Shown here: positions 1-6,619 of the stretch, one piece after another
Layout: each line of letters starts with the position of its first letter
How positions within the stretch are numbered: the stretch's first letter is position 1
Assembly (NCBI GenBank): GCA_964393115.1
Contig: CAYMST010000091.1
Coordinates: 1-16,773 of the forward strand
Source of the DNA: CAYMST01 sp964393115
GTDB taxonomy: Bacteria > Bacteroidota > Bacteroidia > Cytophagales > Cyclobacteriaceae
Direction: 5' to 3'
Length of the DNA stretch: 16,773 nucleotides
The notes under the pieces: model-generated
What the model saw: the letters and a program-made list of their open reading frames with translations, nothing else
Told to the model about the DNA's origin: nothing
Databases searched by the model: none
Made by a program: the position numbers and the translations under genes

Positions 1-34
1 AATTTCAATTTGTTTTTGATTTATCAAAAAGCCC

Positions 35-151
35 TTACCCTAACGGATGCAGCCTTTCAATCGATGCTTTCAACTCCTCTAATCCAGTTTGTTTGTATGC
101 TTTTGTACTGGATACCTTTCGATGCCCGACAAACTCCTGAACTAAACGCAC
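35..151 (-). pseudogene. 3' remnant of a tyrosine recombinase (integrase)
   Basis: The last 38 codons of this frame read as the C-terminal end of a Xer/phage-type tyrosine recombinase of the kind common in Bacteroidota. The motif RLVQEFVGHRKVSSTKAY holds the conserved Gly-His before the catalytic tyrosine, and the nearby Tyr in STKAYKQTG is the likely nucleophile. The protein ends in LHPLG and a TAA stop. Upstream of the Val-Arg-Leu at about 151 the frame stays open to 319, but the residues no longer resemble a recombinase. More than 80% of a normal ~300-aa recombinase is therefore missing. The break coincides with the start of an 18-bp repeat (148-165). It is probably non-functional, a scar of a past element. 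Family recognition is by motif only. Confidence 0.72.
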
Positions 152-165
152 AAGTGAAAAACACT
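148..165. repeat. 18-bp direct repeat, copy 1 (degenerate hairpin)
   Basis: GCACAAGTGAAAAACACT occurs here and again exactly at 391-408, 243 bp away. This copy keeps CAAGTG-AAAAA-CACT but loses the last two pairing bases of the stem. Its left edge lies exactly where recombinase homology stops, which suggests a rearrangement point. Confidence 0.8.
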
Positions 166-167
166 GT

Positions 168-278
168 ATGTCCCTATTTAAACAGGTAAGTAAGTTGTCC
201 AAAGAAAAGAAAATGATGGTCAAAGAATTCTTGGGAGCTTTCGTATTACAGGCAGACCTGAAGCAAAAACTTATGTGA
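168..278 (+). other. 36-codon open frame, possible small peptide or relic
   Basis: An ATG two bases after repeat copy 1 opens a 36-codon frame beginning MSLFKQVSKLSKEKK and ending QADLKQKLM before TGA. The predicted peptide is lysine-rich and could form an amphipathic helix. No family is recognised and no convincing ribosome binding site is visible. The frame may be a truncated relic or chance. It is recorded because this 277-bp stretch (152-428) has no other gene. Confidence 0.2.
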
Positions 279-302
279 TGAGGTCCGAAGCGGATTCGAA
301 CC
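279..302 (-). other. tRNA 3'-end-like sequence (possible att-site scar)
   Basis: On the minus strand the 11-mer GGTTCGAATCC (302-292) matches the tRNA T-loop (B-box) consensus. It is followed by GCTTCGGACCTCA, which has the spacing of the T-stem, acceptor strand and discriminator of a tRNA 3' end. The T-stem pairs only partly. No cloverleaf or anticodon arm lies upstream, so this is not a tRNA gene. Tyrosine recombinases often integrate at tRNA 3' ends, and a recombinase remnant lies about 130 bp away, so an attachment-site scar is possible. Confidence 0.25.
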
Positions 303-328
303 ACACTAATACACATCACAACAAAACA

Positions 329-380
329 CTAAGTCACCCCAAAAAAAACTTAGCACAGCTGGACCAAAGTCCGACTAGCT
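329..380. repeat. Adjacent inverted repeats in non-coding DNA
   Basis: CTAAGT (329-334) pairs perfectly with ACTTAG (348-353) around a 13-nt loop. Immediately after, GGAC-CAAA-GTCC (361-372) forms a tight hairpin that is itself flanked by AGCT at 357-360 and 377-380. With the hairpin at 391-413, this makes three consecutive foldable units in about 85 bp. The function is unknown: a folded recombination substrate, terminators or a structured RNA are all possible. Confidence 0.5.
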
Positions 381-390
381 TATTCATAAA

Positions 391-413
391 GCACAAGTGA
401 AAAACACTTGCGC
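391..413. repeat. Repeat copy 2: hairpin with a five-A loop
   Basis: The core CAAGTG-AAAAA-CACTTG (394-410) is a perfect 6-bp stem with an AAAAA loop. After one mismatch it gains two more pairs (GC at 391-392 with GC at 412-413). The first 18 bases repeat copy 1. It lies 15 bp past the stop of the immunity-like gene on the minus strand. It could end transcription, but no U-tract follows on that strand, so a DNA-level role is equally possible. Confidence 0.7.
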
Positions 414-428
414 CGGATGGGGGAAAAA

Positions 429-695
429 CTAACTCTCGAATAACAATTTATTCAGAATATTACTAGGACATGAGAAAAACACCTGTCCTTCCTTTTCCTC
501 GTCTATTAATTCAGGAAAATTCTTATCCAACAAATCATAAATTCCTTTTTTGAACTCTGATTCATTTAGGGCAGGAATCAAGGATCTCGTTTTGCGACTT
601 TCATGTTCAACTAATCTACAAATATTAATAGCACCTTCATCTAAAACTATGATGACCTGGTTATTAATTAAAGTACTAGACTTAAGGATTTCCAT
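429..695 (-). CDS. Putative immunity protein for the Rhs toxin tip
   Basis: This is an 88-aa cytoplasmic protein (MEILKSSTLINNQV... to ...NKLLFES) with no signal peptide or membrane segment. It is rich in acidic residues in its middle part (ESEFKKGIYDLLDKNFPELIDEEKEG). The ATG at 695 was chosen because it gives a 14-bp overlap with the end of the upstream toxin-like gene, a usual sign of translational coupling. Two in-frame ATGs further upstream (to 749) would add 18 residues and overlap the toxin gene more deeply. The family is not recognised. The immunity role is inferred from position alone: small genes directly after an Rhs C-terminal toxin tip normally encode the cognate antidote. A second hairpin with an AAAAA loop (465-489) lies inside its 3' part. 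Confidence 0.55.
   Translation of the reverse strand: MEILKSSTLINNQVIIVLDEGAINICRLVEHESRKTRSLIPALNESEFKKGIYDLLDKNFPELIDEEKEGQVFFSCPSNILNKLLFES
465..489. repeat. Third hairpin with a five-A loop, inside the immunity-like gene
   Basis: AGGACA (465-470) pairs with TGTCCT (484-489). The inner part GAG-AAAAA-CAC (472-482) echoes the GTG-AAAAA-CAC core of the repeats at 148 and 391, with two mismatched inner positions. The similarity may be convergent, because this one also encodes protein on the minus strand. Confidence 0.4.
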
Positions 696-1893
696 TGGTC
701 TTTTTGTTTGTTCTAGCAGCAGGAACCTCATCAACAAGAATGTGTCCAACTACTTTTTCTTCTTTTTTACCAAATTTAAACCCGATATGATTAGCGTTTA
801 AAGTTCCATCAGTAGAATGAGAAAAATCTATGTTTACTTCAGCTTTTACACCTTTCGAATTGGTTCCAGAAAATTCAACGGGAAAACTTTTACCATCTTT
901 TGTTTTAGCCCATGCTGTTACTTCAAAGTCTTTTCCTCGTTTTAGCCCAGTTACTGCTTCAACTTGTTCGAAAGCATAATCTAAAGCATCGTTATAGTTA
1001 TCCCTACCTCCTCTAAGATCAAGGTCTACACCTTCTTTAAATATATAACCGTTTGAAAATGCATCGTCTACTGCTTCCCGAACAGTCTTTATAGTTTGAT
1101 TTTTACTATTTGTTTTTACGTTTATAACATCTGTTGGATCAATCTTTTGAACACCCGCTAATGTAGCCACATCGAGTGCAGTAGTGATTAACCCTTTGGC
1201 AAGGCCTTCTAAATTTGCCTCTAATTGAAGATCATAATATTCTGTCTCAAATATTTCCCGTCCATTTGCGTTTGTTTTGAATCTAGCCCGTTTGCCACTT
1301 GTTAATATTGCAGAAGCAGTATTGTAGATACCATGTTTTAACTGATAGAATGCTGTCACAGCTAAAGTTGGTATGTTATAAACAGCAGGAGCAGTTACTA
1401 AGTATGTATCATACTCTTCCAGTCCATCAAGGTCAATAAACCTTATCGGTTTATTTCCGGCAAATTGGTAAGGAGTATAGTATGGATACTCACTAGTCAA
1501 CGGATCGATACTCAAGAATCTAGCGATATCAGGATTATAGATTCTAAAGCCATAGTCATACTGTATCCCTACGCCCATGTTAGGATCTTTTTCCTTACCG
1601 TTAAAGCCGTAGCGGCACGGCATAGAAGAACGTATCGAGCGAGAAGAGATTTCTTTCCCGAAAGGGTAATAATCATTGGTTGTCAATACCTTAGCTTTGG
1701 TAGTGCCTGCTTCAGATACTTTATGATCTGCAATGACGGTCATGACATTACCAAGGTGATTTGATATTTCATACCGTTTGACCCCTAGTCGTTTTTTGGT
1801 GGCCATCCCACCGCCAATATATTCACCTAGTCGGCTACTGCCATAGATAGGATGTTCTTCTAAAACGCCATCTTTATAAGTGGCCTTGAGCAT
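682..1893 (-). CDS. 5'-truncated Rhs core with C-terminal toxin-like tip
   Basis: This 403-aa product is the end of a much longer Rhs/YD-repeat protein. Full Rhs proteins form a shell that encloses and delivers a C-terminal toxin. Residues 1-157 are the Rhs-associated core: SSRLGEYIGG, SNHLGNV, YYPFGKE, YGFNGKEKD, ARFLSIDPL and the hallmark end FIDLDGLEE. Residues 158-403 are a variable tip with no YD repeats. Its end, from GRDNYNDALDYAFEQVEAVTG through SFPVEFSG and NIDFSHST to NHIGFKFG, looks like a compact polymorphic-toxin domain with several His, Asp and Glu residues, but I cannot name its type. The core lacks the usual 1000 or more upstream residues. The frame stays open 11 codons past this ATG to a stop at 1927, and related Rhs sequence continues in another frame. 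The export signal and most of the shell are missing, so delivery is doubtful. Confidence 0.75.
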   Translation of the reverse strand: MLKATYKDGVLEEHPIYGSSRLGEYIGGGMATKKRLGVKRYEISNHLGNVMTVIADHKVSEAGTTKAKVLTTNDYYPFGKEISSRSIRSSMPCRYGFNGKEKDPNMGVGIQYDYGFRIYNPDIARFLSIDPLTSEYPYYTPYQFAGNKPIRFIDLDGLEEYDTYLVTAPAVYNIPTLAVTAFYQLKHGIYNTASAILTSGKRARFKTNANGREIFETEYYDLQLEANLEGLAKGLITTALDVATLAGVQKIDPTDVINVKTNSKNQTIKTVREAVDDAFSNGYIFKEGVDLDLRGGRDNYNDALDYAFEQVEAVTGLKRGKDFEVTAWAKTKDGKSFPVEFSGTNSKGVKAEVNIDFSHSTDGTLNANHIGFKFGKKEEKVVGHILVDEVPAARTNKKTNGNP

Positions 1894-1990
1894 ATTTGGA
1901 TACAGTGTGTGTTCGCCTACTTCCGCCTATAATAAGTGTTTTATCACTCGGGTTCCTACCATTTATAGAGTAATCGGTTTGGAGTGATGA
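1894..1990 (-). pseudogene. Out-of-frame upstream continuation of the Rhs core
   Basis: Between 1990 and about 1906 another minus-strand frame reads SSLQTDYSINGRNPSDKTL followed by IIGGSRRTHT, which looks like Rhs core sequence. The frame of the downstream gene then takes over with EHTLYPNMLKATYKDG. The switch falls on a (GT)4 run at 1905-1912. One extra two-base unit would join the frames as ...RRTHTLYPNML. A TAG at 1993-1991 closes the frame, only 9 bp from the neighbouring enzyme gene's stop. This is best read as a frameshifted, truncated remnant. The homology is judged by eye. Confidence 0.5.
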
Positions 1991-2001
1991 CTAATACACT
2001 A

Positions 2002-4737
2002 TCAATTCACCAGCCCATCAATGCTAATCACGTATTGTTGTCGACCATTTTGATGAGGCGAATCAAAAATCACTTGGTTATGTTGTCGGTTGATGCGTGG
2101 ATGAAGATCACACCGCCATTCTCCAAAATATGTATCGGTTGGAGCGGGATAGGAACCTAGTTCATACCGTCGTCCCGTAGGGACATGCACTAGAAATAAG
2201 GGTTGAGGTTTCTTCCAATTGCTGTCGTTTAATAAGAACTCGCCATTTTTGATATACGTCTGATGTCCGTTTAGCGGCATAACATTATTCAAGAAAGGAA
2301 TGGCATGACTGGTTTTATCTTCGAATAGGTAGTAGGTCCGGCCATAGGATGGGTGATAAGCAAAAGCCAGAATTTCCGTGTCGTTTTTCCAGGCAAAATG
2401 AGACGTTTTACCGTACTTGTCGAGAAGATAGATATCAGACCCATCAGCATTTGCAGTGAACATTCTAGTTCGAATACCCGACCAATCCCCAGGTTCTGTA
2501 CCTTTGATTCTACACCGATGAAAGAATAGTATCCGCTTGTCCGACGGACTGAATGACAGATGATTGAAATAATGTTTAGCTCCGATTAATTCATCGCCTA
2601 AGTCAGGCCAAGGTATTTTGGCGATTTGATTAATAGAGATGATTAGATCTGTTTTTCCAGTTTTTAAATTCATTTTCCAAATACCCGAATTTGAAGGTGC
2701 TAGTTCGTCGAAGTTGGTATCTTGTATTCCAACATATCCATATCCAGGACGGATGGACTGTACGCGAGCAAAATCTAAGCAAAGTGCCTCTTTGCCATCG
2801 TTTGATAGCGTATAGACAGCTTTGGGCAATAACCTGCTTTCCTCCGTTTCTATATGGTAGACTTTAGCGGAGTAACCATTTTTTGCACGAACGTTCCAGA
2901 TGACTTCAGAGGTGGAATTAGGGATCCACTGTAGCATACACCCTTGCTGCCAGCTCCATGCTGAAGTAGTGCCGATAACCTCTTGTTGCTGATTGGACAG
3001 ATTGATCACTTTGATATCCAGCGTATCAGTAGGGAGTGGTGTTCTACCTTCAAACTTTACCGCTGCCGTGAGGAGCTGTCGATCGTTGGGGCTGGTTTGG
3101 AACTTATCATAATAACCAAACCAATGGTAACCAGGCTCTTGAGTTACTTGACGAGAGGATATCTGCTGACTTATTTGATATGTTGAATCACGATAGATGT
3201 GAACGACAATGTCATCTACGTAGGCAGGTAATTTCACCTTAAAGGGTTGCCCTTTAACGGTTATAGATCTAGATGTATTTCGTCCTTTTCCAACTCCAGG
3301 ATGAATAATGTCCACGCGATAATCTCCCGTTTCAAAGTCCTTAGTATTGATTTGAAAGGTGGACGAGTCAAAAGCGATATTTTCCTGTCCTGTTCCTGAA
3401 GATTGATATAACATATATTCTTTGCTTGAGGATAGTACGATTTGGTGTGAGGAGTCAGTAGACTTGATATGCGAAACTTTTAGATTTGGATAGTCCGTTA
3501 TACTGTTCCAAAACTGTCTCATGATCAGTGCATCGCCACCAATTTTCGTTTTTTGCCAAGGATCATAGTTAAAAGGAAGTCCCTCTAGCGCAGGAAATTG
3601 TCGATCAACATGCTTGTGGTAAACGTCTATTTGCTGATTTTTAAGCAACATGGACTTCCAGAGGTACTTACGGAGTGATATTGTTCGCTCTGGATTGCGT
3701 AGACTATATTTTTGCCCGTTGTCATCCCAGCTTTCTTGTCCGATATAAGGTTTTTTATACTTGCGTCGTAATCCTAGAATATTTGAAGCATTATGTGACT
3801 TACCCCAAATGCATAGATCAAAATAAGACTGGCTATAGACCCAGTCGGTAAAAGGATGCGGTGCATTGACCGGATCCGAATTGGAAATACCACCATCGAT
3901 CCCCATGATGCACGATCGACCACTTAACCGGTTATATTCATTGCGGACAGTTTGTGACATTGTTTCAACCCATGGTTTCGATTTTTCCCAATCTAGACCA
4001 CATTTATAGATCAAATCACCCATCTCATGAATTAAATCATAATAGACGTTGTCTAAGTCGTACGTATACCTGATGACTTGAAGAAACCAAGCTTTTTGTA
4101 ACTCAAGAAGCTCAACATTTCCCTCAGCAACGCTGTAATAAAAGCTCTTGGCATCCACCGAATCAGTGATCGCATTGACATTATTGGCAGGATTGAAGAA
4201 ATGATATTTCCAGCTTAGGTGATCTGGATAGTGATGATTAGTCTGCCACCCATTCCAAATAATAAGGTGTAAGATGATACCTTTCGCTTGAAGGTGCTCG
4301 ATCTGTTCTCTAAAGCGTTGCCAATACTTTTCATTGAACTTGGTTAAGTCAAACTGTCGGCTGCCAGGTGATGTTTCTTCATATGGAAATAACACTCTGG
4401 TTGTATCTCCATGGTTTTCCTTTGTTAATTTGATGATCCCTTTCCAGTTGAGAGGAGGATAATCCCGTCCGTGATTCATACCGTGGCGTTGCGCCCAGTC
4501 GCACCATTTTTTGTAGTCAAAGGCATCTTCATTTAACCAAAGCATGATATCTCCTGGTCCACCACCGAAAGAAAGAATGGGTTGTTCATTCATGGCAAAG
4601 TACGCCCATTCAGTATTTGCTTTTTGGATGGTAAGTCCGGGATCCAGTTTTGTCTCCTTGGGAGAGGAACATGAAACTAACAGTGTAATCCATGTGATAA
4701 AAAGGAAATGATTTGGTGGAATAATTTTTGGTAACAT
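2002..4737 (-). CDS. Lipoprotein: glycosidase-like barrel fused to a lyase-like beta-propeller
   Basis: A 911-aa lipoprotein with signal peptide and lipobox LVSC (Cys23). Residues ~45-420 look like a (beta/alpha)8 glycosidase barrel: PILSFGGGPG, WNGWQTNHH, then YYDLIHEMGD with a candidate acid/base Glu238 and YIGQESWDD with a candidate nucleophile Glu335. Residues ~425-520 (KEYMLYQSSG, GDYRVDIIHPG, LPAYVDDIVVHI) resemble the beta-sandwich that follows DUF4038/GH140-type barrels. Residues ~536-911, starting GYHWFGYYDK, look like a seven-bladed propeller akin to oligogalacturonate (PL22) or rhamnose-glucuronate (PL42) lyases, with KHYFNHLSFSPSDKRILFF and HPRINR as likely functional motifs. The role would be degradation of an acidic glycan side chain at the cell surface or in the periplasm. 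It lies 251 bp downstream of the GH28 gene on the same strand, so co-transcription is possible. The exact CAZy families and substrate are inference; the lipoprotein and two-part architecture are clear. Confidence 0.7.
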   Translation of the reverse strand: MLPKIIPPNHFLFITWITLLVSCSSPKETKLDPGLTIQKANTEWAYFAMNEQPILSFGGGPGDIMLWLNEDAFDYKKWCDWAQRHGMNHGRDYPPLNWKGIIKLTKENHGDTTRVLFPYEETSPGSRQFDLTKFNEKYWQRFREQIEHLQAKGIILHLIIWNGWQTNHHYPDHLSWKYHFFNPANNVNAITDSVDAKSFYYSVAEGNVELLELQKAWFLQVIRYTYDLDNVYYDLIHEMGDLIYKCGLDWEKSKPWVETMSQTVRNEYNRLSGRSCIMGIDGGISNSDPVNAPHPFTDWVYSQSYFDLCIWGKSHNASNILGLRRKYKKPYIGQESWDDNGQKYSLRNPERTISLRKYLWKSMLLKNQQIDVYHKHVDRQFPALEGLPFNYDPWQKTKIGGDALIMRQFWNSITDYPNLKVSHIKSTDSSHQIVLSSSKEYMLYQSSGTGQENIAFDSSTFQINTKDFETGDYRVDIIHPGVGKGRNTSRSITVKGQPFKVKLPAYVDDIVVHIYRDSTYQISQQISSRQVTQEPGYHWFGYYDKFQTSPNDRQLLTAAVKFEGRTPLPTDTLDIKVINLSNQQQEVIGTTSAWSWQQGCMLQWIPNSTSEVIWNVRAKNGYSAKVYHIETEESRLLPKAVYTLSNDGKEALCLDFARVQSIRPGYGYVGIQDTNFDELAPSNSGIWKMNLKTGKTDLIISINQIAKIPWPDLGDELIGAKHYFNHLSFSPSDKRILFFHRCRIKGTEPGDWSGIRTRMFTANADGSDIYLLDKYGKTSHFAWKNDTEILAFAYHPSYGRTYYLFEDKTSHAIPFLNNVMPLNGHQTYIKNGEFLLNDSNWKKPQPLFLVHVPTGRRYELGSYPAPTDTYFGEWRCDLHPRINRQHNQVIFDSPHQNGRQQYVISIDGLVN

Positions 4738-4764
4738 ATCAGTATAAATTTAATCTCTACTAGA

Positions 4765-4776
4765 TACTAGAGGTAT
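4765..4776. repeat. 12-bp motif shared with the main intergenic region, copy 1
   Basis: TACTAGAGGTAT is found here, about 28 bp upstream of the barrel/propeller gene, and again exactly at 6981-6992. An 8-bp inverted version, TACCTCTA, lies at 7134-7141. The flanking sequences differ, so this is not a longer duplication. It may be a shared regulator site. Confidence 0.4.
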
Positions 4777-4889
4777 AGTGTTTGTTAAGCGTGAGCAAGT
4801 TATGCCGTGAGATTAGCTAAGGAAGTAGCTAATTTTGGATTTTCTGACAGGATTTGTTTCAAAATGGTTACCCGTTGATCCTAGGATAC

Positions 4890-4911
4890 ACCTGAACTAA
4901 TCAGGTAACAT
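4890..4911. promoter_or_regulatory. Operator-like inverted repeat between the two minus-strand enzyme genes
   Basis: ACCTGA (4890-4895) and TCAGGT (4901-4906) form a perfect 6-bp inverted repeat with a 5-bp spacer. The right arm runs into AGGTAACAT (4903-4911), identical to a half-arm of the large palindrome at 6859-6885. GATCCTA also precedes both sites (4877 and 6855). The shared pieces suggest one regulator acting at both intergenic regions. The remainder of the 251-bp gap shows no gene. Confidence 0.35.
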
Positions 4912-4988
4912 ACAGTATATATCTGTGAGGAAAAAAGATAACGATATCTACCATGAGACGATCACAGCAGATACCGTTTATGAGTTGA

Positions 4989-6557
4989 CTATTTTTGTAC
5001 AGGGGGAATGATATTTGGGTCTTCATGTTCATAATCTCCAGAGAGATCCTTACCATTAGCCTTAAATCCATCTACTTTTACTGCGCTCGCTTGTAGCACC
5101 ATTAGTGATTTTTCGGCAACGTTGTTTACAGAGACATTATTCACGTGTACATTCTCCAATTGACTATCATACCAGCCCAGTAGCCGGATACCATTATTTG
5201 CTTTTTTACAAGTTATATCTTCGAAGTAGAGGTTTCGGATTTTTGGCGGGAAATTACTGGTGGTATCGTTATTGTAATTTGGTATAACCGTTATTAACCC
5301 ATGCTTAGCGGTGTTAATTTTGAGATTTGAGGCGTAGATATTTTCTACGATTCCCCCTCGGCTTCTACTGCTTTTGATGAATATACCACTTTTGATTTCT
5401 TGAGGAGCAATGTTATCTACAATATAAACGTTACGCACGTCGCCAGACATTTCACTACCTATACTTACCGCATGATATCCTTTAAATACACAATTTCTAA
5501 CTACTATATCTTTCGAGTCCCCACCAAGACGGCCGTCTTTTATAAAAGGTGATGTCACATTTTCAATTTCTGTTCCCGCTACTAAAGCCCCTTTACGTCC
5601 TTCCAGATCGCGACCTGCTTTAATGGCAATGTTATCGTCGTAGTTATTGAATATCACATTTTCAATAATCACATTATGACAGGACTCTGGGTCGATACCG
5701 TCATTATTAATACTTAACGCATCGTAAAAAAGGTTTTTAAAGCGAAGATTTTCGGAAAAAACACCATGTACTACCCATAGCGGAGCATCTTCTAACTTAA
5801 CACCATCCATTTCGATATTTTTGGACATGTAAAACTCTATCATACAAGGTCTGTAAAAATCTCTTTCAGGGTTTCCGTACCAGCGATCGATGATAGGCAC
5901 GTCATTGTTGTTGTCCTCACGAATTTTAACATAGGCGGGTGTAATACCGGCAGATTTTAAACCGGCTTCACCTTCAATACACCACTTTTGCCATTTGAAT
6001 CCGTCTCCCTCTATAGTTGGAACTCCTCCTCTTCCTTCTCCTCTTCGTATAATGACGTTCTCCACTCGAAACCCACGAATTAGTGGAGAATAGGTATATA
6101 GACTATTTCCTTCATAACGCGTTAGCACGGGCTTACCATCAACGAGATAACTGACAGGATCAAACTCAAAAAATAGCTTGACAGAAGGATTAATGACCAT
6201 TTCTAGATTAGAACAGAGCTGTAAGCTTCCCTTTATGCGATAAACATCCTGTCGTTTAGCCCAGGTATCTGGAGACTTGCTATGTGGAAAAATTAGGGTG
6301 CCACCCCCTAATTGATTTAGACTGTCAATAGCTGCTTGAATATCTTTTTGAAAGTCATAGGTTCCATCGTCATCGGGCTTATTCCCCGAGAAGGAAATGA
6401 TGTCAATGGTATTTTCGGGAATATTGATGGCTTCAAATCTGTTCTCGATATTTTCAATCCTCTGATCAATATCAGCTCTAATTTTAGACGCATGAGGCTG
6501 ACAAGCAACGATGAATAGAAGTGTGATGAGCAGGGCTGATGAAAAAAACTTAGGCAT
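4989..6557 (-). CDS. GH28-family polygalacturonase-like lipoprotein
   Basis: A 522-aa protein with a signal peptide and lipobox IVAC (Cys19), so it is membrane-anchored. It folds as a right-handed parallel beta-helix of the GH28 family, which hydrolyses alpha-1,4-galacturonic or related bonds in pectin. The family motifs appear in order: NNDGID (284-289, catalytic Asp286), YDDNIAIKAG (306-315, the Asp pair), GYHAVSIGSE (360-369, catalytic His362; usually GHG) and FIKSSRSRGG (393-402, usually RIKT). N-terminal GTYDFQKDIQAAID is the common start of secreted beta-helix enzymes. The catalytic acids are all present, so activity is likely. The Arg-to-Phe and Gly-to-Tyr changes may shift specificity to rhamnogalacturonan or xylogalacturonan. 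It is the first gene of the minus-strand arm, divergent from the SusC arm. Confidence 0.88.
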   Translation of the reverse strand: MPKFFSSALLITLLFIVACQPHASKIRADIDQRIENIENRFEAINIPENTIDIISFSGNKPDDDGTYDFQKDIQAAIDSLNQLGGGTLIFPHSKSPDTWAKRQDVYRIKGSLQLCSNLEMVINPSVKLFFEFDPVSYLVDGKPVLTRYEGNSLYTYSPLIRGFRVENVIIRRGEGRGGVPTIEGDGFKWQKWCIEGEAGLKSAGITPAYVKIREDNNNDVPIIDRWYGNPERDFYRPCMIEFYMSKNIEMDGVKLEDAPLWVVHGVFSENLRFKNLFYDALSINNDGIDPESCHNVIIENVIFNNYDDNIAIKAGRDLEGRKGALVAGTEIENVTSPFIKDGRLGGDSKDIVVRNCVFKGYHAVSIGSEMSGDVRNVYIVDNIAPQEIKSGIFIKSSRSRGGIVENIYASNLKINTAKHGLITVIPNYNNDTTSNFPPKIRNLYFEDITCKKANNGIRLLGWYDSQLENVHVNNVSVNNVAEKSLMVLQASAVKVDGFKANGKDLSGDYEHEDPNIIPPVQK

Positions 6558-6577
6558 ATATCATAAAGATTTAGGAA

Positions 6578-6591
6578 GCGAGACATCTCGC
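6578..6591. promoter_or_regulatory. 14-bp palindrome in the GH28 leader
   Basis: GCGAGA-CA-TCTCGC is perfect in its 6-bp arms and begins 20 bp upstream of the GH28 start codon. It is GC-rich within AT-rich DNA. It could be an operator or an mRNA leader hairpin with a very short loop. Confidence 0.4.
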
Positions 6592-6619
6592 CAGTGTTAT
6601 TATCTGTTATTATGATAAA

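Noticed and set aside
284..367. Possible complete tRNA on the minus strand, since GGTCC faces GGACC about 84 nt apart with a T-loop consensus
   Set aside because: The D-loop, a proper anticodon stem and the acceptor base pairs beyond five are missing; only the 3' portion resembles a tRNA.
394..410. Integron attC site
   Set aside because: The typical RYYYAAC/GTTRRRY boxes are not present and no integrase gene of the integron type is visible.
1465..1764. 99-codon plus-strand frame within the Rhs region
   Set aside because: It overlaps the Rhs core motifs fully on the opposite strand and has no protein-like features.
4931..4949. Terminator after GH28 on the minus strand (AGATA-TCGT-TATCT then T-run)
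   Set aside because: The stem is only 5 bp and AT-rich; the T-run alone is weak evidence.
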